A stretch of DNA of 64,000 nucleotides from Sporosarcina psychrophila (GCF_001590685.1 NZ_CP014616.1:2231001-2295000), one strand, 5' to 3'; shown: positions 44,006-51,875, counted from the first letter of the stretch. Translations and numbers: made by a program. The notes: a model not told the origin generated them from the letters alone.

Positions 44006-44251
44006 TTGGTCAAAAGACGCGGTAATTATGAAATAAGGATTGTAGGTAAACAGCTAAGCTGTACCCACTGTGAAGGTGTCATTTTTAGTCATCGGGAAGT
44101 ATATATTGATGTAGTACCGTTTGTTGATGAAGAGCAAAAGCAGCAATTAACACTGCAGTCTTTAACTTGCAAAGACTGTGGTAATATTCAGCAGTTCCAA
44201 CAACTAGCGAAAGGGATGGAAACGAATATCGTTTACAAACAGGTAGATTAG
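44006..44251 (+). CDS. Small zinc-ribbon-like protein
   Basis: An 81-residue protein. Two CxxC pairs (LSCTHCEGVI near residues 19-22 and LTCKDCGNIQQF near 54-57) suggest one zinc ribbon. The larger protein encoded from 44254 begins with the same layout: I-x-I-x-x-x-x-L-x-C-x-x-C, a Tyr-rich middle, then CxHCGGVIQF. The start is TTG with GGGAGGATA before it. It ends two bases before the ATG of its neighbour, so they form a tandem unit. Function unknown; nucleic-acid or protein binding is plausible. Confidence 0.6.
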   Translation: MVKRRGNYEIRIVGKQLSCTHCEGVIFSHREVYIDVVPFVDEEQKQQLTLQSLTCKDCGNIQQFQQLAKGMETNIVYKQVD

Positions 44252-44253
44252 AT

Positions 44254-44853
44254 ATGGTAGAAGATTTAAGCTGTGAGGAAAGTCGAATTACTATTTTGAA
44301 CCGACCGCTTATTTGTCTTTTCTGCGCACATGATTTATTTATTCCGTATAGGACGTACAGAAATGTGGAAAAGCCAGGGATTGATGTGTTTTATGTAAAC
44401 TATACGGCAGTTTGTACGCATTGTGGTGGTGTGATACAGTTTGGAGATCCGAGCTACTTTAATAATCGAGAGGGTGTTTACGTCTGGGCTTTTGATCAAA
44501 CTCTCCTTCATGCACGTCCCCCAGAGCCACCTATTATCCGCATAGTAGATGAGGTAAAATTGCAGGCACAAAAAAAATGCTTACATTTAGCACTTCGGCT
44601 ACTCGTGCAAGAGAAAAATGTAGTTAATACAGTGCTTTCCTTAGCCAAGGAGGAACAGTATTGTAAAGTAATAGCATTATTGGAGTCAAAAACGTGTAAG
44701 TTAGTTGAAGAAATCAATGCTGAAAAATGTTTAGCGTCAGCCCTACATCAGTTAATGACGCACTGTATCGTCGACAGTAATCAATTGCTCTCCATCGTAA
44801 TAAATGAAAGCTATCCAGGAATTGAGCCATTTTTAAAGCAGTATATGAAATGA
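44254..44853 (+). CDS. Zinc-ribbon protein with helical C-terminal domain
   Basis: A 199-residue protein. Residues 1-75 repeat the architecture of its neighbour: LICLFCAHDL, a Tyr-rich stretch, then AVCTHCGGVIQFGDPSYF. The remaining 110 residues are helical (QKKCLHLALRLLVQEKNVVN, ESKTCKLVEEINAEKCLAS) with no known domain. AGGTAG precedes the ATG, two bases after the preceding stop. The pair are probably duplicated modules with the helical part added. Unknown family; intact and co-transcribed. Confidence 0.6.
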   Translation: MVEDLSCEESRITILNRPLICLFCAHDLFIPYRTYRNVEKPGIDVFYVNYTAVCTHCGGVIQFGDPSYFNNREGVYVWAFDQTLLHARPPEPPIIRIVDEVKLQAQKKCLHLALRLLVQEKNVVNTVLSLAKEEQYCKVIALLESKTCKLVEEINAEKCLASALHQLMTHCIVDSNQLLSIVINESYPGIEPFLKQYMK

Positions 44854-44888
44854 AAAAGCCTACAGTTGTGGTGCTTTAGTTCAACAAG

Positions 44889-44918
44889 AGGAGATCGTCA
44901 ATTGACGGTCTTTTTTAT
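44889..44918 (+). terminator. Terminator of the zinc-ribbon pair
   Basis: GATCGTCAATTGACGGTC self-pairs and is followed by a T run. Confidence 0.6.
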
Positions 44919-44956
44919 TGGTCCAGTTTTCTGTGGAAAGGTTAAACAAGACCAAA

Positions 44957-45003
44957 TAAAAAGCGGCCACTCTACAGAATTAATTGTGGTTGGCCGCTTT
45001 TTA
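44957..45003. terminator. Bidirectional hairpin
   Basis: AAAAAGCGGCCA pairs with TGGCCGCTTTTT around a 23-base loop that has further pairing, with A and T ends. Confidence 0.7.
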
Positions 45004-45316
45004 TTGAGTAATGAAGTTAAATACTTCCTCATTCGGGCGTTATGTCTATTAGAAGTAAATGTACATACATCACCGTTTGGGTCAGATTATGCATCAAATT
45101 TCTGTCTCGCTGTTCAATTACATCTATTAAACATTGGAGAAAAGTGCCCAGCTGTTCGTTCAACTCCTTCATTCGTAATCCAACTTTCATCTAATAGCCG
45201 ATCTAGCAGGAATTATTAGATGTTGCAAAACTGTAAGGTAAACGTCACCCGAACCGATGGATAGGTATTGGGATTTATCCTACAATGAAATCAGAAATGG
45301 AGTGGAGAAATATAGA

Positions 45317-46327
45317 ATGAATAAACGAATTGAGGAACTGGATTATATACGTGGATTCGCCTTGTTGGGAATCATTCTGGTAAATATATTGGCTTTGCTT
45401 CAAATAGGTATTCCTGAGCCGCATACAATAGATGCAAGTTATCAACGATTTTTATTTTTATTTGTAGAAGGTCGTTTTTACTCCATTTTTTCATTTTTGT
45501 TTGGAGTGGGATTTTATATCTTTCTTACGCGGGCACGAAGTAAAAAACAAAATGGATATGTATTGTTTTTACGTAGAATAGTAATTCTATTTGTATTTGG
45601 GATGGTTCATATGTTTTTTCAACCGGGAGAAGCATTAGCAGTTTATGCTGTATGCGGATTACTTGTATTACCGTTCTTTAAAGTAAACAAGCATGTGAAC
45701 CTTGCTATAGGCATGATGTTGCTTGTCGTGTTTGCAGTTATGGGAGAGAAACTACTCTTAACATTTCCATTGATTTTATTGGGCTTGGTTTGTGGCCAAT
45801 ATCGTATTTTTGAAAACCTTGGTGAAAAAAGACGGCTCTTTATCTTTACAGCAAGCGCGTTAATCTTCAGTGGATTCGCCTTATATGCACAGTATCAATT
45901 AGTACCTTACGAACCGTTTTTCAGTATGATAGTTATAGATGAAGAAGGGCCAATTGACGTGGTAAGTAAATTTTTGAGAGCCGGTATAATGGTCGGCCCA
46001 GTACTGTCAGCATTTTATGTAGGATTGTTGCTTCTTTTATTACAATCAAAAGTAATAAAACTTGTTCTTTCACCGCTAAAGCATTATGGTCGGATGGCCT
46101 TGACCAATTATGTAGGACAAACTGCACTTATTCTACTTGCTGGTAGAGTTTTTAATCTATCAGCAAACCTTTCGTATATGGGAACCTTATATATATGCAT
46201 AGTAATTTGTGCCATTCAGATGGTGTTCAGTATGATTTGGCTACGCTATTTTAAAATGGGCCCACTTGAATGGATCTGGAGAGTTATTACGTATTGGACA
46301 ATCATTCCTTTGGTTAAAGAAAAATAA
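45317..46327 (+). CDS. DUF418 family membrane protein
   Basis: A 336-residue polytopic protein with about eight segments. The N-terminus RIEELDYIRGFALLGIILVN and FYSIFSFLFGVGFYIFLTRA are hallmark DUF418 blocks, as is the C-terminal PLKHYGRMALTNYVGQT followed by GPLEWIWRVITYW. Members resemble acyltransferase-type membrane proteins (YeiB), with unknown activity. The frame is open for 20 codons upstream; ATG 45317 is chosen because the family begins at this point and GGAGAAA lies before it. Single gene, ending just before a group II intron fragment. Confidence 0.85.
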   Translation: MNKRIEELDYIRGFALLGIILVNILALLQIGIPEPHTIDASYQRFLFLFVEGRFYSIFSFLFGVGFYIFLTRARSKKQNGYVLFLRRIVILFVFGMVHMFFQPGEALAVYAVCGLLVLPFFKVNKHVNLAIGMMLLVVFAVMGEKLLLTFPLILLGLVCGQYRIFENLGEKRRLFIFTASALIFSGFALYAQYQLVPYEPFFSMIVIDEEGPIDVVSKFLRAGIMVGPVLSAFYVGLLLLLLQSKVIKLVLSPLKHYGRMALTNYVGQTALILLAGRVFNLSANLSYMGTLYICIVICAIQMVFSMIWLRYFKMGPLEWIWRVITYWTIIPLVKEK

Positions 46328-46364
46328 TGTACCGGCACAACAGAAATATGTTGAATTTTTTATC

Positions 46365-46500
46365 GTGCGCCCTGCATGGGAGTAGTCTATAGGGTGCAAG
46401 TCCCGAACTTTGAAGGCAGAAGTAACAGTTAGCCTAACGCAAGGGTGTCCATGGGGACGTGGAATCCGAAAGAAAGAAGGGTTTGCAAAAAAAACAACGA
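46365..46500 (+). mobile_element. Group II intron 5' fragment
   Basis: Begins GTGCGCCCTGCATGGGAGTA, continues with GGGTGCAAGTCCCGAAC, GAAGGCAGAAGTAACAG and CAAGGGTGTCC, the conserved start of domain I of bacterial group II introns. No reverse transcriptase/maturase ORF and no domain V or VI follow; the sequence changes to unrelated DNA after about 135 bases. It is therefore a dead truncated copy, directly after the DUF418 gene. Confidence 0.85.
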
Positions 46501-46534
46501 CCAATCAGATTAGGGAAAGTTCGTTATATTTGTT

Positions 46535-46717
46535 TTATTGAACTTCTAATATAATCTCGTCAATTACTTCCTCTAACTCTTTCCTAAATATCGGACCCGT
46601 ACATTCAAGTTCAAAGGTATCTTCAGTGATAAGGTCCTCTAGCGTGTGAATGTCATTCTTTTTAAGTATCTTAGTCAACCGTACACTTAGTTCCAGTATT
46701 TCAATTGGTTCTTTCAA
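46535..46717 (-). CDS. Free-standing RNA polymerase alpha C-terminal-domain-like protein
   Basis: A 60-residue protein that reads as one alpha-CTD fold: PIEILELSVRLTKILKKNDI corresponds to the P-I-x-x-L-x-L-S-x-R-x-x-x-x-L-K helix, HTLEDLITED to the T-V-x-D-L helix, and the helix-hairpin-helix end is GPIFRKELEEVIDEI. The normal alpha N-terminal domain is absent and no rpoA neighbours exist. It starts with TTG and has only a weak ribosome site. It might bind DNA or compete with alpha; phage origin is possible. Confidence 0.65.
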   Translation of the reverse strand: MKEPIEILELSVRLTKILKKNDIHTLEDLITEDTFELECTGPIFRKELEEVIDEIILEVQ

Positions 46718-46810
46718 ATATTTTTCTTTGTCAAAGTGGATATCTTAACCGTGTGGGGGGGTTCTATTAACATGGTGTACGAACTGACAAATTAAAGTAT
46801 AAACATACAG

Positions 46811-46860
46811 TAAAAAAGGTAATCCAACCTCGATAAGATTGAGGTAGGATTACCTTTTTG
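46811..46860. terminator. Bidirectional terminator
   Basis: AAAAAGGTAATCC pairs with GGATTACCTTTTT, with an inner ACCTCGAT/ATTGAGGT stem. It lies past the DUF3949 gene on the minus strand. Confidence 0.85.
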
Positions 46861-46892
46861 AAAATTACATTGACTTTTCCAACAACCTTCAT

Positions 46893-47148
46893 CTATTTAA
46901 CCTTTTTGTTGCCTCGATGGCGCATGAAATAAATAAACTGTGCCATTAATGTCGCGGGTAAATTAAAGAGATTACCTTGTAGATTAAGTTGTAACTGTTG
47001 CTGCTCAAAACTCATTACTTCATATGTATCGTTATGGGTTAAAACAGATTCTTCAAGCTTTTTTTTTGTAGCTACAATTGCTATATTGAACTGGAATCAT
47101 AACAAGAAAGTACATCACGAAAACCGAACCGATGATCCAGAATTCCAT
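46893..47148 (-). pseudogene. DUF3949 membrane protein, frameshifted at a run of nine A
   Basis: The minus strand begins at ATG 47148 (AAGGAGGAG upstream) and reads MEFWIIGSVFVMYFLVMIPV, then a frame break; in the next frame it continues KKKLEESVLTHNDTYEVMSF, EQQQLQLNLQGNLFNLPATL and a final membrane helix plus basic tail. That order matches DUF3949. The span is 256 nucleotides, one more than a multiple of three. The break coincides with AAAAAAAAA, where one A too many would explain it, so polymerase slippage could restore some protein; a sequencing or assembly error is also possible. Confidence 0.75.
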
Positions 47149-47251
47149 TACTTCGTTCTCCTCCTTGTCGAATAATTAGTAGTTAGTAGTTTTACGAAAG
47201 AAACTGGAAAAGGTTTCATTTTGGGTTATTAATTATTTCGAAATCGATTTT

Positions 47252-47280
47252 TTGCAGGAAACTCCCTGTCCTGCTATGAT
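47252..47280 (+). promoter_or_regulatory. Sigma-A promoter of brxB
   Basis: TTGCAG (47252-47257) and TATGAT (47275-47280) with exactly 17 bases between. The spacer forms a GCAGGA/TCCTGC inverted repeat that could be an operator. Confidence 0.7.
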
Positions 47281-47302
47281 AAAGAAGTAAATAGAGAGGG
47301 GT

Positions 47303-47752
47303 TTGATTAACATGAATATGAATTTTGATCTTTATATGAATGATATCCTTAGACAAGCACGTTCAGAGATGGAAGCTAGCGGTTATGAGCAGCTGACAAC
47401 GCCTGAGCTTGTTGAAGATGCGTTTAAACGTTCTGGCACAACACTTGTAATGGTGAACTCGGTTTGCGGTTGTGCAGGTGGTATCGCACGTCCAGCAGCT
47501 GCACACGCAGTGCATTATGACAAACGTCCGGATCACTTAGTAACTGTGTTTGCAGGACAAGACAAAGAAGCAACTGCACAAGCACGTATGCTTTTCGGAG
47601 AAGATCACCTGCCTTCATCACCATCATTCGTACTTCTGAAAGACGGCAAGCTTGTCGCTGAAGTTGGACGTTATGAAATCGAAGGACATGATCCAATGTC
47701 TGTTGTGACAAATCTACAAAGTCAATTTGAGGAATATTGCGAAGAACTATAA
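47303..47752 (+). CDS. brxB: Bacilliredoxin BrxB (YqiW family)
   Basis: A 149-residue thioredoxin-fold protein that de-bacillithiolates proteins after oxidative stress. The active-site CGC is in [19 protein letters not shown] near residues 54-56. The start [17 protein letters not shown] and the ending [10 protein letters not shown] match YqiW, not YphP. A well-formed promoter precedes it, and a perfect terminator follows. The convergent prli42 gene is the usual neighbour. It is about 55% like BrxA at 35268 by eye, so the two proteins are paralogs with overlapping roles. Confidence 0.94.
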   Translation: MINMNMNFDLYMNDILRQARSEMEASGYEQLTTPELVEDAFKRSGTTLVMVNSVCGCAGGIARPAAAHAVHYDKRPDHLVTVFAGQDKEATAQARMLFGEDHLPSSPSFVLLKDGKLVAEVGRYEIEGHDPMSVVTNLQSQFEEYCEEL

Positions 47753-47800
47753 GAAAAGTGCTGGGCGTCTGAAAATGAACTTAGGCTAGACATATAATGC

Positions 47801-47848
47801 AAAAAACAGTCCGTATGTGCTAGATTGCACATACGGACTGTTTTTTGC
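47801..47848. terminator. Perfect bidirectional terminator between brxB and prli42
   Basis: AAAAAACAGTCCGTATGTGC and its exact complement surround TAGATT, a 20-base-pair stem with A and T ends. Confidence 0.95.
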
Positions 47849-47850
47849 TT

Positions 47851-47946
47851 TTACATGATCATGCTAAGACCGAACATAACACTTGAAGCAAGCATTGCTC
47901 CAACCATTACCAAAACAACGACTTTCTGTACTTTACGATTGCTCAT
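47851..47946 (-). CDS. prli42: Stressosome-associated protein Prli42
   Basis: A 31-residue single-pass membrane peptide, too short for ordinary gene callers. It starts MSNRKVQKVVVLVMVGAMLA and ends with a hydrophobic stretch. The basic N-terminus, one membrane helix and position beside brxB match Prli42, known from Listeria as the anchor that links the stressosome to the membrane. AAGGAGTTT precedes the ATG at 47946. Recognition rests on pattern plus location. Its role here (general stress signalling) is inferred from Listeria. Confidence 0.82.
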   Translation of the reverse strand: MSNRKVQKVVVLVMVGAMLASSVMFGLSMIM

Positions 47947-48056
47947 TAGTCAAAACTCCTTAAGCTTTATAATTCTATTTTAACAGAATTTATGAATATC
48001 ACAACATCTAGCCGTTTAATGAGGTAAAATGTACAATAGGGGGAGGGGGAATTGTT

Positions 48057-48467
48057 ATGCAAAAAGTAGACCACGTTGGAATCGCTGTCAAAAGTATCGA
48101 TGTATCAATAGACTATTACATACATACGCTCGGGCTTACGCTTTTAGCAGTTGAAGAGGTCCCAAGTCAGAACGTGCGCGTCGCGTTCATTGACGCTGGG
48201 AATATTAAGCTTGAGTTATTGGAACCACTGGGGAAAGATGGAGCAATTGCGAAATTCATCGAAAAACGTGGTGAAGGGGTTCATCATATCGCATTCGGTG
48301 TGACGGATATTCGTTCAAGGATGGCTGAACTGCGGGAAAAAGGCGTTCAGTTACTGCAAGAAGAACCGAAACCAGGTGCTGGTGGAGCGGATGTGGCGTT
48401 CCTCCATCCAAAATCATCATTCGGCGTATTGTATGAGCTATGCGATAAAAGCGGCAAAGGGGACTGA
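48057..48467 (+). CDS. mce: Methylmalonyl-CoA epimerase (VOC family)
   Basis: A 136-residue metalloenzyme that interconverts the R and S forms of methylmalonyl-CoA. The metal ligands are visible: His in VDHVGIAVKS, Glu in IKLELLEPLG, His in EGVHHIAFGV and Glu near the end in LYELC. AGGGGGAGGGGG precedes the ATG. It lies four bases before the carboxylase beta gene, the order of B. subtilis yqjC-yqjD. No methylmalonyl-CoA mutase is in the window, so the whole pathway cannot be confirmed. Confidence 0.9.
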   Translation: MQKVDHVGIAVKSIDVSIDYYIHTLGLTLLAVEEVPSQNVRVAFIDAGNIKLELLEPLGKDGAIAKFIEKRGEGVHHIAFGVTDIRSRMAELREKGVQLLQEEPKPGAGGADVAFLHPKSSFGVLYELCDKSGKGD

Positions 48468-48471
48468 CAAA

Positions 48472-50019
48472 ATGGATATCTATGATAAAATCAATGAATT
48501 ATATGATAGAAAAAGAGTGATTGAACTTGGTGGCGGAGACGAGCGAATTGCTAAACAGCATGAAAAAGGGAAGTTGACCGCAAGGGAACGAATTGACTTG
48601 CTGCTAGATCCGAATTCATTTGTTGAATTAAATCCGTTTGTTATCCACCGTACGCGTGACTTTGGGATGGACAAGCAAGTAGGCCCTGGGGATGGCGTGG
48701 TAACTGGCTACGGGAAAGTTAACGGTAGACCAATATATTTGTTTTCACAGGACTTTACTGTTTTCGGAGGAGCGCTAGGGGAAATGCACGCCATGAAAAT
48801 CGCCAATGTCATGGATCTCGCTGCTAAAAATGGTGCACCATTCATCGGACTGAATGATTCGGGCGGAGCACGGATTCAAGAAGGTGTCGTCTCACTTGAC
48901 GGTTATGGTGAAATTTTCTACCGTAATGCTATCTACTCAGGTGTTATTCCACAAATATCAGTCATTCTTGGGCCTTGTGCAGGCGGCGCTGTTTATTCGC
49001 CAGCCATCACGGACTTTGTATTCATGACGGATGAAACAAGCCAGATGTTCATCACAGGACCGAAAGTAATTGAGACGGTTACTGGGGAGAAGATTTCGTC
49101 TGAAGACCTCGGCGGTTCGAAAGTACATAACTCAATCAGCGGGAATGCCCATTTCCGTGGTAAAGATGAGAAGACTGTTCTCGAAAATGTCCGCAAATTA
49201 CTTGCTTATTTACCGCAAAACAATACAGAAAAACCGCCAGTCGCAGCTTATGGCGAAGCAGATGATTACCGTGCAAATCTGGCGGATGTCGTACCCTATG
49301 AAACTATTCGTCCATATGACATACGGAAGGTTATCGAACAAGTCGTTGATACGGATTCCTTCATGGAAGTTCAAGCTGAATTTGCAAGAAATGCTGTCGT
49401 CGGATTGGCCCGTATGAAAGGGGAACCGGTCGGCCTCGTTTGTAATCAGCCGAAAGTAATGGCAGGTGGCCTTGATATTGATTCATCCGATAAAATTGCC
49501 CGTTTCATCCGATTTTGTGACTCTTTCAATATTCCAATCATTACTTTTGAAGATGTAACTGGATTCTTCCCGGGCATTAAACAGGAGCATGGTGGTATAA
49601 TTCGCCACGGTGCAAAAATTTTGTACGCTTATTCGGAAGCAACTGTGCCAAAAATAACGGTTATCCTACGCAAGGCATTTGGCGGTGCTTATGTAGCACT
49701 GAACTCTAAATCAATCGGAGCGGATATTGTCTATGCATGGCCAAATGCTGAAATTGCAGTTATGGGTGCGCAAGGCGCTGCGAATATCATCTTTGCCAGA
49801 GAAATTGCCAATAGCGACGATCCGGAAGCGATGCGCGCAGAAAAAATCGAGGAATATCGAGAGAAATTCTCAAATCCTTATGTTGCGGCATCACACGGCA
49901 TGGTCGATGACGTTATTGATCCGCGTGAAACACGCATTAAACTATTGCAAGCACTTGACATGATGCGCAACAAGCAAGAGACTAGACCGAAGAAGAAACA
50001 CGGTAATATACCGTTATAA
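48472..50019 (+). CDS. Acyl-CoA carboxylase, carboxyltransferase (beta) subunit
   Basis: A 515-residue biotin-dependent carboxyltransferase, most like propionyl- or methylmalonyl-CoA enzymes (PccB, MmdA, YqjD). Seen: HEKGKLTARERIDLLLDPNS, the acyl-CoA-binding GGALGEMHAMKIANVMDLA, GGARIQEGVVSLDGYGEIF, GPCAGGAVYSPAITDF, and FGGAYVALNSKSIGADIVYA with AEIAVMGAQGAA at the C-terminal biotin site. The long open frame begins 32 codons earlier, but ATG 48472 with AAAGGGGACTG fits family starts. The biotin carboxylase (alpha) subunit is not next to it. Part of the mce-carboxylase-peptidase operon. Confidence 0.9.
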   Translation: MDIYDKINELYDRKRVIELGGGDERIAKQHEKGKLTARERIDLLLDPNSFVELNPFVIHRTRDFGMDKQVGPGDGVVTGYGKVNGRPIYLFSQDFTVFGGALGEMHAMKIANVMDLAAKNGAPFIGLNDSGGARIQEGVVSLDGYGEIFYRNAIYSGVIPQISVILGPCAGGAVYSPAITDFVFMTDETSQMFITGPKVIETVTGEKISSEDLGGSKVHNSISGNAHFRGKDEKTVLENVRKLLAYLPQNNTEKPPVAAYGEADDYRANLADVVPYETIRPYDIRKVIEQVVDTDSFMEVQAEFARNAVVGLARMKGEPVGLVCNQPKVMAGGLDIDSSDKIARFIRFCDSFNIPIITFEDVTGFFPGIKQEHGGIIRHGAKILYAYSEATVPKITVILRKAFGGAYVALNSKSIGADIVYAWPNAEIAVMGAQGAANIIFAREIANSDDPEAMRAEKIEEYREKFSNPYVAASHGMVDDVIDPRETRIKLLQALDMMRNKQETRPKKKHGNIPL

Positions 50020-50036
50020 TTAAGGGGATGCTTTAA

Positions 50037-51158
50037 ATGAATAAACAAAGACTACTAGAAGAATTTTTGGAACTCGTACAAATTGATTCTGAAACGAAAA
50101 ACGAACGGGCGATTGCTGATGTTTTAACACTAAAAATGGAAGCACTCGGTTTTGATGTTGAGGAAGATGATTCTGACGATCGCACTGGACATGGCGCAGG
50201 TAACCTTATTGCGACGTTGAAAGGGACTGCTGAAGGCATCGATCCAATTTATTTCACATGTCATATGGATACTGTCGTTCCTGGTCAAAGTATTAAACCG
50301 GAATTGCGTGATGACGGTTATGTCTATTCTGACGGTACGACAATTCTTGGCGCAGATGATAAAGCAGGAATTGCGGCTCTATTTGAAATGGCACGTACAT
50401 TGAAAGAAAGCGGTAAACCACACGGCGATATTCAGTTCATTATAACAGCAGGTGAAGAAAGTGGCCTAGTCGGGGCGAAAGAGATGGATGCTTCATTGAT
50501 TACGGCGAAATACGGCTATGCTGTCGACAGTGACCAAAAAGTTGGCGGAATCGTAACTGCTGCACCATTCCAAGCAAAATTATGGACGACAATCCATGGC
50601 AAAACAGCACATGCCGGCGTTGCACCTGAAAAAGGAGTTTCGGCCATCAATATCGCGGCTAAATCGATTTCTGCAATGTCCCTGGGTCGTATTGACTCAG
50701 AAACAACTGCTAATATCGGACGCTTTGAAGGCGGACAAGCAACGAATATTGTCTGTGATGAAGTTCGTATTTTAGCGGAAGCAAGATCTATCAATCAGGA
50801 AAAGCTGAATGAACAGATAGAACATATGATTCGTACATTTGAGCGGACTGCTGAACTAATGGGCGGAACAGCTGAAACAGAAGTTCAGCTGATGTATCCT
50901 GGATTTAGTTTTGAAGAAGACGCAGAAGTCGTGCAAACAGCGATGAAGGCCATTAAGAATATCGGACTAACGCCACAGTTAATGACTAGCGGCGGTGGAA
51001 GTGACGGTAATGTATTCAATGGCGCAGGTATTCCAACAGTAACACTAGCAGTCGGTTACGAAGAAATTCACACAAAAAATGAGCGGATGCCTGTCGATGA
51101 GTTGAACAAGCTGACAGAACTCTTGCTTGAAATCATCCATGTAACAGCGAATAAGTAA
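50037..51158 (+). CDS. M20 family peptidase (YqjE/PepT-like)
   Basis: A 373-residue two-zinc metallopeptidase, usually a tripeptidase or aminoacylase-type. Seen: FTCHMDTVVPG (zinc His and Asp), the bridging GADDKAGIAALFEMA, catalytic ITAGEESGLVGAKEMD, dimerisation-domain sequence KTAHAGVAPEKGVSA, and the terminal zinc His in EEIHTKNERMPVDEL. It follows the carboxylase gene by 17 bases with AAGGGGATG, as yqjE follows yqjD in B. subtilis. Substrate not assigned. Confidence 0.9.
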   Translation: MNKQRLLEEFLELVQIDSETKNERAIADVLTLKMEALGFDVEEDDSDDRTGHGAGNLIATLKGTAEGIDPIYFTCHMDTVVPGQSIKPELRDDGYVYSDGTTILGADDKAGIAALFEMARTLKESGKPHGDIQFIITAGEESGLVGAKEMDASLITAKYGYAVDSDQKVGGIVTAAPFQAKLWTTIHGKTAHAGVAPEKGVSAINIAAKSISAMSLGRIDSETTANIGRFEGGQATNIVCDEVRILAEARSINQEKLNEQIEHMIRTFERTAELMGGTAETEVQLMYPGFSFEEDAEVVQTAMKAIKNIGLTPQLMTSGGGSDGNVFNGAGIPTVTLAVGYEEIHTKNERMPVDELNKLTELLLEIIHVTANK

Positions 51159-51171
51159 AGGAGGGAAAAGG

Positions 51172-51648
51172 ATGAGTGATTTAAAAGCAGTTATTGTCCA
51201 ATGTGGTAACGAGGAATACGCGATTGCTGTTGATACTGTCGTGTCAATTGAGCGTCTTGAACAAATAAACCCAATCCCACATCTCCCTGAATATATGCTC
51301 GGACTTATGCGGATTCGTGGGGAACTTGTTCCGATTCTGGATTTTGAACAGATTCTCTATGGTAAAACTGCACAAGGATATGAAGATGCACGTGTTGTTG
51401 TAGTTCAAACTGGCAGTTTATACATTGGTTTACTTGTACTGAATGCGAAAGAAATTCTTGATATTCCAGAAAGTGCTTTAACTTCCTCGGGACTTATTGC
51501 GTACTCAAGAACACCTTATTTCACGACAGTTGCAAATTTAGAAAACCGAATGATTACCGTTGTCGATCCTGAGATTTTATCCCAAACGCTTGCTGGGATG
51601 GATAAAATCGGCGAGTATGTGGAAGCACAACTAGCACAAGAAAAGTAA
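51172..51648 (+). CDS. cheW: CheW-like chemotaxis adaptor
   Basis: A 158-residue SH3-like protein that couples chemoreceptors to CheA. The pattern AVIVQCGNEEYAIAVDTVVS, PHLPEYMLGLMRIRGELVPI (the conserved R-G-x-x-x-P-I motif), and ENRMITVVDPEIL identify CheW. There is no response-regulator domain, which excludes CheV. AAAGGAGGG precedes the ATG. It follows the peptidase by 13 bases and ends in its own terminator. An unusual place for cheW; the chemoreceptor at 7759 may be a partner. Confidence 0.9.
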   Translation: MSDLKAVIVQCGNEEYAIAVDTVVSIERLEQINPIPHLPEYMLGLMRIRGELVPILDFEQILYGKTAQGYEDARVVVVQTGSLYIGLLVLNAKEILDIPESALTSSGLIAYSRTPYFTTVANLENRMITVVDPEILSQTLAGMDKIGEYVEAQLAQEK

Positions 51649-51656
51649 CCTGTAAG

Positions 51657-51684
51657 CCGGGCAGTGCCATCTGTCCGGTTTTTG
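51657..51684 (+). terminator. Terminator after cheW
   Basis: CCGGGCAG pairs with CTGTCCGG (one wobble), followed by TTTTT. Confidence 0.75.
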
Positions 51685-51731
51685 CATGTTATAATTAAAT
51701 ATATTAAATAAATGATTACTAAATAACCTAA

Positions 51732-51838
51732 CTGAAGACGCCTTACATGGGGTAGACGAGGCCCTAAGAATGGTGGCAAAGCTGCTGCGGGAAATACCCC
51801 CTTACGCCGTAGCGAATTCAATGGCAATCTTTATTTCT
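51732..51838 (+). repeat. Dispersed intergenic element, short copy
   Basis: Begins CTGAAGACGCCTTACATGG and ends GTAGCGAATTCAATGGCAAT then TTTATTTC. Both ends correspond to those of the folded element at 7319-7565, and the last 29 bases match 6976-7004. The inside carries a GGGGTA/TACCCC pairing but lacks the three hairpins. It separates cheW from dinB. Confidence 0.6.
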
Positions 51839-51875
51839 ACATAAGAAGTATAAAAGTGAAGGAGGGGAATATGTC

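Larger units (their letters stand above)
44854..45316. other. Intergenic stretch with two hairpins and a possible minus-strand ORF
   Basis: A GATCGTCAATTGACGGTC hairpin with T run ends the zinc-ribbon pair (44889-44916), and a second hairpin at 44957-45003 carries GCGGCCA/TGGCCGC with flanking A and T runs. A plus-strand open frame of 117 codons covers both and is not credible. On the minus strand, 45029-45190 is a 53-codon open frame with helical composition (MKVGLRMKELNEQLGTFLQC then DVIEQRDRN) that would end before the second hairpin, but it lacks a clear ribosome site. Confidence 0.4.

Noticed and set aside
44866..45219. 117-codon open frame on the plus strand
   Set aside because: It runs through two terminator hairpins, has no ribosome site and an unlikely composition.
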